A stretch of DNA of 64,000 nt from Ophioceras dolichostomum (lineage: Eukaryota; Ascomycota; Sordariomycetes; Magnaporthales; Ophioceraceae). Below the pieces are notes generated by a model. The model ran no database searches. It had not been told where the DNA came from and worked only from the letters and a program-made list of their open reading frames with translations. The stretch covers positions 64,500 to 128,499 of the forward strand of contig PYST01000010.1 of NCBI GenBank assembly GCA_003049485.1, written 5' to 3'. The first letter of the stretch is position 1, and each line of letters begins with the position of its first letter. A program made the translations under genes and the position numbers. Shown here piece by piece: positions 10,447 to 23,266 of this stretch.

Positions 10447-12225
10447 CTTGACCTGGAGAACAGAGGTCTTGGTTAGGGGGGTTCTTGACAAGTGGCTGCA
10501 GGTGCTGCCTGTTTGTTGGCTATCCTATCTCTGGGCTGAAGCTAGCCACGAAGCTATTCCGCAGGGAGATAATGCTCGGAACGCGCGGGCGGACGAGATA
10601 GGGAGCTTACAGCAAAGGACAAAGGCGCGCTTTGATGTTAAAGTGTGCAATGTATGTTGAAGCTGTATTTGTTGTGGTTTTTGTTCTTTTGGTGAAAGTA
10701 GTAGTGTTTGGGGGGAATTTGCGCAAAACAAAGAGAGGATGTGGTGGATGGATGGATGTTGGAAATGCTGATTGAGATAGTGGGAGGAAGTGAATGACGA
10801 GACGTAGCATCTACATTCTCTGCCCGTGCGCCGAGCCTACCAACTAACTCGTGTGCCTTGCTTGCCGTCTGTGACGCACTTGCTTACGAAATCTCCGTTC
10901 CGTGGTATCATGAGCTCTCTCTCCTGCACCATCGCCTGAGGCAGCAAGTGCGAACAGCACGGCGATTCTCCGTGGCTACGCCAGTCTAGACCGACTGGAC
11001 AACAGCTCCGATTATATTGATGTTCTCACATCAGGATATGGGATGGCATGTATTAGAGCGGGAATATACTGCAATGAGGGAAATATTTCGACCGGACCCG
11101 AGGGCTTGTCTGTGGAGCTGGACCTTCCATTCCCAAGATCTCGTCTCATGAGCATCACCCCTATCGTGGCGTGCGCATCGGAGATTTTTCACCTGACATC
11201 GCAGGCCCCCTCTCGGTGACATTATGGGTTCGACTATAAACGAAGAGAGTGAATGGGGATTTTATAAGACGATAAGGCTACGTACGGTATGACATTCACT
11301 CTGTGAGGCCTCTGACAAGGCTGTGGGGAAACAACGGAAGGAGCGGGGGATTCGAATACCGATCGTCTCGCTGAAGCTTTCTGCAAATCTAAGGTGAGTG
11401 AGTGGGCGGCGGAAGCAACTGGATAACTTCTCGTTTGCCTGTGATGCCGGAGGCTGGTCAGGGGCTTCAATGTTGTTTTGATGCAATTCATCCAGTATCA
11501 TCCACGAATCATGATTGGTTCCCCTTCTCGTCGAGTTCGAGGGGTTGGTGAGGCACAGGCAATGGGGGGGATTTCTGCCTCAGGCATTAACATCCAACGT
11601 GTCCTGCCCCACTCTGGTGGCTGGCGGCCCTCACTGGTAGGTTTTTGGTAACTCGGTCAACAAAAATCAAAACAATCCGCCGCTCATCGCTCCAGTCATT
11701 TTGCGAACTGAACAACTGGGACCAATTCTGCGCTGTCGCACAACACCCCTGCTCCTCTTCTGCAGCTTCACATTCTCACAGTTTGTTTGTTCGAGAGTAT
11801 AGTTTTCGTCTGGCCTGGTCTTTGTTGTTCGTGGGACTAGTCTTTTTTTTTTTTTTATATTCTATCTGTTCCTTGGGTCCGACAGAATTCGGCCTGCTCT
11901 GCGCCGACAAGTAGCGAGGGCAACCGACGGTCGCAGCACCTCGGCCTTGGTCCGTGGTAAACAAACCATAGGATAGCAGAGGTGACCGGCCACCTATGAG
12001 CTAAGGTGAGCGAAACCCCCTATTTCAACATCTCCCGAGTTCGCTATTGATTTGGCTTCAATTTTCTTTATTTTGTTTTCGTCATGCCGTCGAGAGCAGC
12101 TGTTGTTTTATTATTCTCGTCATGGCCGTATTTTTTTCGAGGGCTATGTTGCTAATGTTGTTTTCTCCACATCCACCACAGAAGGAACACAACGACAACT
12201 ACTGCCACCACCACCAACAGAAAAC
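10447..12225. promoter_or_regulatory. Divergent upstream region of YOP1 and the RFX gene, with a probable RFX 5' UTR intron
   Basis: About 1.8 kb between two divergent genes. A 14-T run at 11843-11856 may mark the RFX core promoter. A likely 5' UTR intron runs 12006-12181, with donor GTGAGC, branch-like GCTAATG near 12150, a pyrimidine tract and acceptor CACAG. It removes upstream ATGs such as that at 12052. No other gene is supported. Confidence 0.45.
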
Positions 12226-15200
12226 ATGATGCCCGCAGCCACCGGTAGGAAGCGCACGCAGTCGAGGGCATCCACCGCATCCGCCCAGAGCGCATACGGC
12301 GACAGCCCAGCACTGTACTCCGGCCAATGGGTCCCCAACGATCGTGTCCAGGCCAAGCCCCTGGCCCCGGCCGCCGTCCCCGTGGCCCTGGCGCAGCTCG
12401 CCTCCTCGGAGGAGATTCTTCAGGCGGCGTCGCAGCTTCACTCGCACTCACACTCGCACTCGAGCCGCGAGTTCTCCATGGACCCTTCCGTGAACGCCTC
12501 GGTCGAGCACTCGGCCTCGTTCCATCACCACCGGCATAATAGCATCGGTGGCCATGTGATGCCGCCGCACATGGTACCAGCAGACGGCCTCAGCAGCGTC
12601 GACAACAGCTTCGTCGACGGGGACAGTCAGATGATGGACCGCGACGCCAACGAGGATGCCGACTCCGTCGCCGGGGGAGGCGCCAAGCCGTCCCGCTCGA
12701 GCGCGAACAACGAGCTCGAGATGCGCCAGCTGTTCGCGCAAAACAGGGACCGTACACTTGAGGAGGTCGCCGGCGAGCTACATGGCAACGAGCGAGGGCC
12801 GCATTCTGAGCGCACTCGTCAGGTCTTTGCAATGCTTTGGTGTGTAGTCGCTGGTTTCTCTCTCTCGCCCCTGTCTTCTCTATAACTACTCTATCTATGC
12901 AGGCGCGAGTTACCATGAATCTGCGGCGATGTACTAATGAGATTTGCGGCCAACAGGATCAACTCAGTCTGTTCCAAGGGCAAGGGGTCGGTGCCCCGTG
13001 GAAGAGTCTATGCCAACTACGCATCGCGGTGCGCGCATGAGAGGATAACTGTCCTCAACCCAGCCAGCTTTGGGAAGCTGGTCCGGGTCCTGTTCCCTGG
13101 CCTCAAGACTCGGCGCCTAGGGGTTCGCGGAGAGTCCAAGTATCACTATGTCAACTTCCACTTGACTGAGGAGCAGCCGGAGCTGAAAGAGCTGGCGGGT
13201 CAACCACAAGTGCCACTTATGGAGAGCACGAGCATACCCCAGAACTTCAAGTATGTGCATCGATTTCCTACTCATCTCAGAGCAGAGAGACTAACAGTAA
13301 TGTCAAACAGCTCAATTCCAAGTAGGGCGACATCCGTCAGGCCTGAGCGCACCGCCTTGCCATCACCAGATCCCCAGCAGGAGCAAGAGAGGCCACGAAT
13401 GCCACGTTCACATGAGCACCAACATAGCCTGTACAACCAGCCATCCGTCTTAACGATTGATGACCTCAGTTCATCGACAGCCAAGACCGCCATCATGCTG
13501 TCCCTCTCACCAGACTCGGACACGGCATTCAAGCAGTCAGACCCCGTGGTCCTGCCTCGCATAGAGCCTTTCCTTCCCCCTGGAACGGATCGCGACGCCG
13601 CCACGGCGCTGGCCGCGCTGTATCGGTCTCATTGCACGTCCCTGATCGAGTGTATACGATACTGCAAGGAGAAAACGTTCTTCCACCTGTTCACCTCGTT
13701 CCAGGGCACGCTCACCATGCCGGTGCAGAAGCTCTTCGGGAACCCCGCGATAGCCCCGTGGATCGAGGAGTGCGACTTCGTCCTGTACCAGCGCATGATG
13801 CGTATCGTGGCGGGCCTGACGCTCCAGGTGGTCCCCAAGCCGGTCCTGGACACGCTCAGGTCCATCTCGGAACGCCTGGTGCCTCACATCCGCGAGGCCT
13901 TCCAGGGGCAGCCGCCTCACGTCGTCAAGGCCAAGGAAGCCGCGGCGTCGTTGTTCGCGGGCCTGCTAGACAGGGCGCTCCGGGTGAACCTCACGGCGCA
14001 CGCGGCGGCCAACATCCTGTCGAACCCGGCGAACCGCGACGAGATGTACATCGAATGGATCACCCTGGTGCGGCTGCGCAAGGTGGGCGAGACGGTCCCC
14101 ACGCGCGCCATGGACGACGTCGTCAGCCTGCTGCTGGCCGAGCTCAGGGACCTGCTCGACCCGGTCAACGTGCCGTGGGAGGTCGAGGCCTGCACGCTCT
14201 ACGGCGAGATGGCCCTGCGCAACGGCAGCGGACGCCCGCCGTTCCGGACCAGTGGTGGCGGTGGCATGGACGACGACGACCTCGGCGCGTCTAACGTGCT
14301 CGACCGTTGGGTCGCCCTCCTGCAGTCGCTGCCCTCGCGCTTCCCCTTCGCCTCGCCCACGGACATCGTGTCGTACACCGACAGGCTGGGCACCGCCGTC
14401 ATCAGGGACCTGACCATCGGCTCGGGCAAGAGCTTCGGGTCTTGGTGGGTCACCAAGTGCTGGATCGACGAGATGGTCTCGTTCATGGCGGAACAGGGCG
14501 GTTTCCTGAAGATGAAGAGCTCTCATGAGACCTCCACGGCTACCGCCGCTGCCGCCGCGACGGGGACCACGACAACGACATCGACAACAACACAGCAGTC
14601 GCAGCAGCAAGGGCATCAGCAGTCGCACACCAACAGCAACAACAATAGTGTGAAGAACCGCGAGGCCAGCCAAGCAGGCTCTCGCTACAGCAGTGGCAGC
14701 GACGACTTCAACGTGAGCCACGGCGGCAGCACCAACATGAACAACAGCCAGATGTCCTCTTATCAACATCAGTTGCCTCAACAGCAGCAACAACAACAGT
14801 ATCAAGCGAGCCATCACCACCACCAACAACACTCCTCCCTCGCGCAACCAGACCGCGCACCGTTCCCGTCAGCGCCGAACCCAACACCGCACCATGCAGA
14901 GGCTAGCCATCACCACCACCACGGAGCAGCAGTAACAGCAGACGTCACGTCTGCGACGGCTATGGTCACCGCGACCGTGTCCACCGTGTCCGTGTCAGTC
15001 TCCAACATGTCGAGCACCAGCGCCGCCAGCAACAACCACGACGACAGCGGGATCGGCATCCGCACGCCCGACGAGGACTTCCCCGCCGCCATCGACAAGT
15101 TCGAGTTCCCGTCGGAGGAGGCGACGCAGGAGCTGATCAACGGGGCTGTGGCTGAGGTGCAGTCCCAGCAGCAGCTGTCTCAGCAGCAGCAGTCTCAGCA

Positions 15201-15261
15201 GCAGCTCCAGCAGCAGCAGATGCTTCAACAGCATCAGCATGTGGGGGTTTCTGCGATGTAG
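12226..15261 (+). CDS. RFX1: RFX-family winged-helix transcription factor
   Basis: Three exons, 12226-12839, 12957-13250 and 13311-15261, close to 953 codons (952 residues). Intron 1 (GTGTGT, branch ACTAAT, CAACAG) joins AMLW to INSVC. Intron 2 (GTATGT, GACTAAC, AAACAG) is 60 bases and in frame, so it could be retained. The RFX DNA-binding domain spans about residues 165-250 and is recognised by RTLEEVAGELHG, NPASFGKLVR and LKTRRLGVRGESKYHY, the latter containing the DNA-contacting RRLGxRGxSKYHY. A central helical region (about 330-570) corresponds to the RFX extended-dimerisation part. The C-terminus is rich in Q, H and S/T, with poly-Q near the stop. Fungal RFX proteins (Crt1/Rfx1, CPCR1, RfxA) control DNA-damage and cell-cycle genes, septation and conidiation. 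Target genes are not predictable here. The ATG at 12226 is followed at once by a second ATG. Confidence 0.93.
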
Positions 15262-16847
15262 TTGGGGAGCATTTACGCATCTACATGCTTGGGATACGCG
15301 CGGTGCGATGGGCTTGAGATCGGGATGTATGAGCTTGGTTGTATGGGATGGCTGGCTTGGATGGGATGGCATCGGATGGCGAGCGAGCAAGCGACTCAGC
15401 GAGGTCGGTAACGCAGGCGAGCGGTGGTGCTGTCGGAGTTTCTTTCTTTGCTGCACTGGCGCGTGTGCGTGGTTTGTTCTGTTGTCATACCCCCCGTCGT
15501 CTGGTGTTTTCTCTTCTTACCTGCGCCTCTTTTCCTTTTCGTTTTTCTTGTTCCACGGACGATGTTTTAAACTAAGTCGCCCATCGCAAAACCCTGCATC
15601 TATCGCATGATGTGTTGCACGGTGGTTTTGTCGTTCTTCTTCGTACTGGTGGCTACCTATCCAGCCAGCCGGGTTCGTTTGGTCTTGCTTGTTTTGGTCT
15701 GCTTCTTTTTCATTATGTGGGCTTTTGGTCATGATGAGATGATGAAGAGACGATTGCTTTCTTTCATATTTTGCTCTAAGGGGAAAAACTGCGCTTCTTA
15801 CTCCTTTCCTTTTGCTCAACTCTATTTGCTTTTGAGTGGGATAGGTTATCTATCTACTAATATGTGGGAAATAGCATGAGCAGCGCAAGGGAGGAGGGGT
15901 AGTTAGAGGGATGGCTGGATGGATAGCATCTACGGCAACGATATCTCTTCCTTGGGGAGGTGAGGTTGATGACGATGGTTGGATGGATGGATGGAAGTGT
16001 GGGAATCTGCTTTCGATTGGCTTGTTGATGCTTCTTGGTGTATCCTGTAGGCTAGGCTAGGCAGGTTTCTTTGGGAAGCCCTTTCGCATCTCGTGTAAAT
16101 AAGCGTTGGCTTTTTATGTTATGTTTGCTCAACGACATCTTTTTCATCATCGCCTGCAAAATGTGCCCAAAGGATCGACGACGGTTGATATACTTGCCAC
16201 CATGAGCATGAAGGAAATACCTCGGGAGTTGGGTCCTTCTGCCGTTGATGTGTACGGCTGCGATCTATGCTTATATGGCGCCGCTCCTGTGAGTTTCATT
16301 CTAAGCTACTACGATCGGCTTTTTCATTCCTCAAGACATGATGTATGAGGTTGGTGCTGAAAAGGTGAAAACCCCGTATGGGGAAGTTCTCCGCTCCTTG
16401 TGTCCTTGTTCCTGGGGCTTGTCGTTGTGGCAGAGTCGTTGGTTGTTCGGCATGTGATCTACGGAACGGGGTGCCGAAGGGTTCCTCAACTCCAGGATTG
16501 AACGACATCAATGTCCTTTTTGATAAAGAAAAAAAAAGGCCTCCAGTAACCTGTTTATGTCTCGTTTAGGCGACGAGCCTCCTGATCTTTGCAGCCCAAA
16601 GGAGTTAATCCGAATTCCTTGGTGCCTGGAGACTTTCAGTCGCGGCAACAACACACAAGCGTGAGGAGCTTGGGAACGCCACCTAAAGCACGGACTTTCA
16701 TCCTTACTTTCAGGTTGGGTTAGGCCTGCAGCGAACCTCAGCTGAACCTCATTCAACCCCTCCTTCCTCATCGCTGGTCTGGGAGTCGTCGTCGCACTCG
16801 TTTATGATTTTGAGATCGTCAGCCCTTGTCGTCCGGTCGTTATCAAG
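15262..16847. other. Intergenic: RFX 3' side and hydrolase promoter side
   Basis: About 1.6 kb, T-rich in the first 600 bases, consistent with a long RFX 3' UTR. GGATGGATGGATGG words occur near 15915 and 15980. No coding feature is supported. Confidence 0.45.
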
Positions 16848-18088
16848 ATGGTGCAAGACGTCGAAGGAAAGTTTCAGATAGGGCCCGATAGCTTTTATAC
16901 GCGGAGCTGGCTTGTAAGTTCTTTTTACGAGTAGAGCCTCTTGCTCGTATTCCCGGGCCCAAAACAATCCTCTCTGTTCTCTCCAGGAGGAGCCTCTCCA
17001 CCGTCCAATTTATTACCAGCATCTCGATAAACGCTGACATCGCTCTCTTCCTCTTACAAACCAAACAGCCCGATGGCCCCACAAAGGCGAAGCTGGTCCT
17101 GATCCACGGCTTCTCGGACCACATGGGCCAGTACGTCGACTTCGGCAAGGCCATGGCCGAGGCCGGGATAGCCGTGCTCGGCTTCGACCAGCGCGGGTGG
17201 GGGAAGTCTGTCACGAAGCCGGCCGAGCGGGGCCGCACCGGGGGGACCGCGACGGTCGTGGCCGACGTCGCCGCTTTCATCGCCTCGCACATCCCGAAAT
17301 CCGCGGGTGATGACCCGCCGCTCTTCGTCATGGGCCACAGCCTGGGCGGCGGCGTCGTCCTCGCCCTCGCGGCCGACCCCCAGTACGAGCAGACCGTCGT
17401 CTCCTCGGTGCGCGGCTGGCTGCTCGAGTCGCCCTTCCTCGGCTTCTTCCCCGAGGAGGCCCCCTCGTGGCTCAAGGTGACCGTGGGCAGGATGGTTGGT
17501 AAGGTCCTGCCCCACGCGCACCTGGCCCACCGGATCCCCGCCGAGTACCTGTCGAGGGACCCCGCGGTGGTGAAGACGATCAAGGAGGACAAGTTGTGCC
17601 ACGACCTGGGCACGCTGGAGGGGCTGGCGGCCACGCTGGACCGGACGGCGGCGCTGTGCGAGGGCAGGCTGCCGCTGCGGGTCCCCGCCGTCAAGGCGGT
17701 TTGGCTGGGACACGGCACGGTGGATAAGGCGGTCAGCTACGATGCGGCCAAGAAGTGGTTCGACGAGTATGCGGGCGTGGTGGAGGACAGGGAGTTCCGG
17801 TCTTATGAGGGCTGGTTCCATCAGTTGCACAGCGAGCCGGAGAAGGAGGAGTACTTCGGTCATGTGGTCGATTGGATCATGGCGAGGGCTGGGACGACAG
17901 GTGCTGCCGGAGCGAAGGTTGAGTCCACGGCTGCCGCGGCTTCAGCTTCAGCTCCAGCGGAGGCGGCTGCGAAGAAAGACGGTGGTGTCGCGTCTGGTGC
18001 TGAGGCCGAGGCCGAGGTGGCAGCTGCTGTGAAGGAGGAGACGAAGCCGACTGGGGCTGAGGAGGAGAAGCCTGAGTCGAAGCTGTAA
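16848..18088 (+). CDS. Alpha/beta hydrolase of the monoglyceride lipase (Yju3-like, serine aminopeptidase S33) type
   Basis: Two exons, 16848-16913 and 17069-18088 (donor GTAAGT, acceptor AAACAG), give 361 residues. Exon 1 encodes MVQDVEGKFQIGPDSFYTRS, which supplies the N-terminal strand, and the splice gives RSWLPDGPTKAKLVLIHGFS. The family fold is clear: oxyanion loop HGFSDHMG, FDQRGWGKS, nucleophile elbow GHSLGG with Ser113, acid Asp241 in LGHGTVDKAV, and His276 in FHQLHSEPE. These match monoacylglycerol lipases, which hydrolyse monoacylglycerol to fatty acid and glycerol at lipid droplets and membranes. Specificity is inferred. Residues from about 300 to 361 form an Ala/Glu/Lys tail absent from yeast Yju3 and probably disordered. 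Confidence 0.88.
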
Positions 18089-19298
18089 TTGGTCTCATGA
18101 GAAAGATACCTTTCGTTGTCGTTTGGTCGGCTGATAGGGACTTGAAGAAGTCTAAATCTTCCTGCTGTGTATCTCGCTGTGGATGGTGTCCGCGACACAG
18201 CTCTGATGAGATAGTCTGATCTCACGGAAGGCTACCTACTTATCTCTATTTATACCTATTCCCTTTCTCCTCTGCCTATTTGTTGAAGTACCTGCTATCC
18301 ACCTACCAACCTGTCCATCTGGTCTACGCCATCCATGCATACCGCGCTGGTGTAGCTGGATGAGCAACAAGCTCTACCCAGCTGGGTCCACTCGTACTAA
18401 GTTGGCGGTAATCTTCTTGACCTTCATTCTATTTTCAATTTCTTTCTTTCGTTTTTTTTCGTCCATCCTCTACTGCTTCTTTCTCTGCTTTATTTCTCTT
18501 TAAAGTTGTTAGGCGTCTACCTGTCAATGCCCGATGCGTTCGCCGTGCTGTTCTCCTCTCAGTTGGGGTTTGGTCTCCGTCAGTACTAGGTGGAATATCA
18601 CGATGAGAAGTGATCGTCTCAGAACCTACCTATACTGCCCTGCCACTGGACCCCTCTTCCTCCGGGCTTCCCACCACCTATTAACAATGTATTTTCATGC
18701 AGCAAACTTCCTAGGTGGGCAGGTGGCATTTACACAACAGGATCACCACAGCAACATCAAGAACCCGTGCTATCATCACGTCTTCAACATTGTGCTATAG
18801 AAGCCCCATCTCCAGGTAGGTACTTATGTAGAGGTAGTTAAGGTAGTAATGCGTAGTCCACTGTATGCTCTGTGTTGTTTGTCTGTTCCATGTAAGTTTT
18901 TCCTTTCCCTCCCACCCACCAGCTATCCATCCTAGAGAAGACCAGAATGGTTGAAGGCTTCTAGTCTGAGGCCCTCTGAAAAAAAAAGCAAACGCCTTCA
19001 TCAAAGCACAGTATCCCTGTTTCTCACACGCGCCGAACACCAGCAGAAAATAAAAAAGCAACAAAAAATGGAGACCTCGAAATACGCACCCCCAGTGCCT
19101 ATCCCGTCTAGCTCAGAAAAAGACGCGTACGCCGAAGCTGAAAGCAAAGAAGAAGAACAGAAGAAAAACATAATATGGAAGTCGAACAAGAAACAAGGAG
19201 TGGGGGGAGGGGGGAAGAACAAGACAGGACCGCATCTGGACAAATGCTTTCTCCTTCTCGAGGTTAGGTAGTAGGTATCCTAAGTACCTGGTAGACGC
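18089..19298. other. Intergenic between convergent hydrolase and NVJ2 genes
   Basis: Two facing 3' UTR regions, pyrimidine-rich on the plus strand at 18420-18500. Nothing further is recognised. Confidence 0.45.
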
Positions 19299-22200
19299 TC
19301 ACGCCTTGCCGGACTCGACAGAATGAGAGGCAAGGCTGGCCTTCTTCTCCTCCCCTGAGGCACCCGCTCCGCCAACATCAGCATCAACATCATCAACACC
19401 CTCCATCTCCCCGCCGTTCATCCACGCCGAGATCCCACCATCGTCATCCTCCTCTTCTTCCTCTTCTCCCTCTTGTACCGGCGGAGTTTCAAAGCACTTC
19501 CCCCTCTCCGTCCCGTTCGTCTTCTCTGTCTCCAGCTGCTGCTCATGCTCTGGCTCATGCTCGGGCTCATCCAACACGACCGTCTTATCCCCCCCCTCTT
19601 CGTCCACCTCAGCACCCATAGACCCCTCACTAGCCCACGTCCCTCTATACCCCGCGCCAGTCTTAGTCTTCTTCCTCGTCTTCTGCTTCTTCTCCTCCTC
19701 CTCATCGTGCCTGCCAGCAACAGAACTCTCGCTAAGCGGCGTATCAGGCTCAGACTCATCAGCAACAGGCGCCTCCACGACGAGCATGTGCTCCGCTCCG
19801 TCGTCGCCATCCACCCCATCACCTCCGCCATGACCATAATGAAGTCCGTTTACCCCGTTCTCCTGCTGCATATGCATCCTCTTCGACACCGGCTGCTGCT
19901 GCGGCGGAGGGACGGGCCTCCGCTCGATCCTGTTAGCCCTGCTGCTCCTACGCCCGTTGCCATTGCCGTTGCCATTGCCATTGCTGTATCCGCCAGAACC
20001 GCCGACCTCGCCCCCACGAAGCCCAGCGTGACCATCTGCATTCCCATTCGTGCTCGCCGCGCTAGCATCGCTCGGTCTCACCGGCAAAGGCGGAGGCGGC
20101 GTCGACGTCGACGTCGACGACGACGCGGAACCAGACGCATGCACAGGCACAGCCTTCCTCTTCGGCGGAACAGGTATGATGGTGGTGACCTTGCTCTTCT
20201 TATCCGGCATAGGCAGCGGCTGGCCAGGCGGCGGCAGGGGACGGCCGCCACCCATGGGCTTGGAGAGGTCGAGCGGCGCGTCGCCGCCGTAGCCGTAGCC
20301 GTTGCCACTACCGTCGCTGTCGTGTCCACCACCACTACCACCGCCGCCGCCAGACGTAGATGGACGACGGTTGTGGCCATTACTGCCACCTCCGTTTCCG
20401 TTTCCATGTCCGTTTCCGTCATTGTTATTGTTGTTACTATTGCGCTGCAGCGCGTTCAGACCCCAACGCTTCGCGGCGGCCGTAACGGCGGAGAGCGTGG
20501 TGGCGCGTCTGGGCGAATCTGGTAGCATTCCTCCTCCTCCTCCTCCTCCTCCAAAACCACCTTCTGTTGTTGTGCTGCTGCTGCCGCCGCCGATGGTGGT
20601 GCTGCCAGTTGCCGCAGTAGCGGTTGTTGTGCTGCTAGAGAACGACGACATGTTGGAAGCAGAAGACAGCGCCTCGAGAGAAGGCTTGTTGCGCAGGGAG
20701 AAGAAGTTGCGCGTGAGCGTTCCGGCTTGGCTCTTGATCGAGCCTCTGATGGACGAGTTGTCGTCGTCTCCTGCTCCTTGGGCCAGGAAGCTGCTGCTGC
20801 CCGCCGACGAGCTGGTGTGGCGGCGGTGGGCTTTCTTCGGGTAGTCTGAATCGGCGGCGTGGTTGTCGCTGCCGCCATCGTTGTGGTTGGTGTCTCTTCC
20901 TCCTCCCCTGTTACGGGACCTCGATCGAGACCGAGACCTAGAGGAGGCCCCAGAGCCGCGGCCGGAGGAGAGCTTAGAGAGGGCCCGCGCTGGACGCGAC
21001 GGGGTGGCGAAGTCTGCTGCTGCTGCTCCTGCTCCGGCAGCGGCTGGGGCGGGAATGGTGGGAGGAGGGGGCATCATCCCCTGGTGCTGGTTCTGATGCT
21101 GGTGCTGGTGCGCGGCGGCGAAAGCAGCCGACGACTTGGCAGAGATGCTCGCCATGGCCTTCGCGGCGGGGCTGCTGCTGCTGGGCGGGGACGACGACGG
21201 CTTGAACACCTCGGCGTTGGTGGCATCGGTGCCCACGACGGGCTCGGGCGGGCCCGTGAACGACCCGGATCGCGCCGTGCGCGGCGGCACCGGAACCGTC
21301 GCGGCGGAGGAGGCGTTGGAGGCCGAGGAGGCCCTCGAGTCGATGCTGGCCGACGACGAGGAGAACACCTTGTTGCCGATGGTCGACGACGACGTAGCTT
21401 TGCCGTTGAGCTTCCTTCCGAAGAGTCCCGTGTGCGTCTTCTCCACCACCGGCAGGCTGTGGCTCTTCTCCATGTGGGGAACGTCGGGCCCATGACCCTG
21501 AGGCGGCTGGAACAGTGTTGTTGACGATGATGACGGCGACGACGACAGTGAGGTCTGCTGCTGCTGCTGCTCCTCCAGCTTGTCAACCTCGTCGACCTCC
21601 CCAATCTGCGCAGCCAACTTCTCGAGGTCGGTGGAAGACACCACGGCGTCGTCGCCCTCGAAGATACCACCTCTCCACTGCTTGTGCTCGGTGTTGAAGA
21701 AGGGCGTGTCGTCCCAGAACGGGAGTACCAGGGTCTCCTGCACGACCTCCTTTATGCGGCTCTCGATCTGGCGCAGGATGACCGTGTACGTGATCTGCTT
21801 GGACGAGATGATGGGCTCCAGCGTCATCTCCATCTTGGGCATCGTCTGGAACGACACCCAGATGCGGTTGCTGGGGGGAGGCTTGATCTTGACGAGGACG
21901 TGGCCCTCGAGCTTGCGCAGCACTACGGCCAGCACCAGGTTCACCTCCCTCGCCTTGAAGCGCGAGCCGAGGTCGATGCGCGCCGTGGCCGCCACCTCGA
22001 TGCGGAAGTTGCCCGTGTACTTAACGTCCGCCTCCAGCCCGCACTCGCCCTCCACCGTCAGGTCCTTGAGCCGCGGGTTCGTGATGTAGGGCGCCGAGTC
22101 GCCCGTCTCGATCTTCTGGATGGAGATGCCCGATAGGAACGAGGGCCGCTTGACGCGCGAGATCTTCTTGGTGAGCTTCTCCCGGATGAAGTTCTCCAGG

Positions 22201-23266
22201 TCCTTGGTGCGGTAGACGCCGAGGAACATGCGGCCGATCAGCGCGTTGAGCCAGCGCGTCTGCAGGTGGTCCTCCGACGAGTGGAGCTTCTGCACCAGGC
22301 CGATGATGTGCTTAACATCGAACTGCAGCGGCGTCGGTGCCTCGTCGCCGGCCTCCTCTCCGCGGAAGCTGTGCTCCTGGTTTCGAAGCAGGGAGAAGTA
22401 GAAGTCCTCCTTGGCCGAGCAGTTCTCCGAGAACAGGTAGAACGGCTTGGACAGCTGCGTATCCGGACCGAGCTCGGGGCCGCTGGGCTTGCGTGTTAGG
22501 CAGATGGCGTTCTTCTTGATGTAGAGCTCGCCCTCTGGAGTCGGCTCATCCTCGCCCGAGAATATGCTGACGTCGTGGTGGGCGAGTGATATGACGTGCC
22601 GAACCTCGAGCTGCTCGTCGTCGTCGAACAGCATTATGTGGCCGTGCCTGAAACAGGGTGGTTGAGGCATCATTTAGCTTAGGGGCCACATGACAGGAGC
22701 GAAAATTGGGCAGTTTGTGTGCAGGAACATATAGAACTCTTTGCTCACCTGAGGACAACATAGAAGACATTCCCAGCCTTCCTGGGCCTCTGACTGGCCC
22801 CGCCCTGGTTGTCTAATGGATTTGGCTGTTGCTTCCGCTCGAATATGCTGCGGTACATGGTCTGGTAGACGCTAGGGCTGGGAGCTGCCACGGTGGTAGA
22901 CCCGACGGGGGTGGTTCGCTCGATCGGCTTCGCGTTGATGCCCATGGGCGCGTACTCGCGGCAGACGGCAAAGTAGCCGGCCGCCACGTCGGACGTGTCA
23001 TGGAGGGCGGCTGCCCGGGATTTCGCCTCGGACAGCTTCTGTGCGGCGGCCTTCAAGGCGCCGACGTCGTCGCCCGGTTGAACGATGCCGTCGTCGCTGG
23101 AGTCGCCCACCCCGCTGCTCTTGCTGCCGCCTTTACTGCTGGGGTCGAGGTCTGGTCGGGACGGTAGGAAGTAATACGCGTGTAGGAAGACGGCGGCCAC
23201 GACGAGAGGAAGGAAGGTGACGCCTCCTAGCAGGTATGCCAGGAGGAAGGCCGTCCAACCACCCAT
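19299..23266 (-). CDS. NVJ2: Nvj2/TEX2-like PH and SMP domain lipid-transfer protein of membrane contact sites
   Basis: Two exons, 23266..22749 and 22647..19299 (donor GTGAGC, acceptor TTTCAG), give 1288 residues. The N-terminus (MGGWTAFLLAYLLGGVTFLP) is a membrane anchor. A PH-like domain spans about 155-270 and is split by the intron (VFYVVLR|HGHIMLFDDDEQLEVRHV). The SMP domain spans about 300-500: NALIGRMFLGVYRT, SGISIQKIETGDSAPYIT, DVKYTGNFRIEVAATARI, VLVKIKPPPSNRIWVSF and FWDDTPFFN. This is the Nvj2 (YPR091C) architecture, an ER protein at the nucleus-vacuole junction that moves ceramide and other lipids. The last about 750 residues are low complexity (poly-Q, Ser, Gly/Asn, acidic), far longer than in yeast (770 residues in total), and probably disordered. 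Confidence 0.9.
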
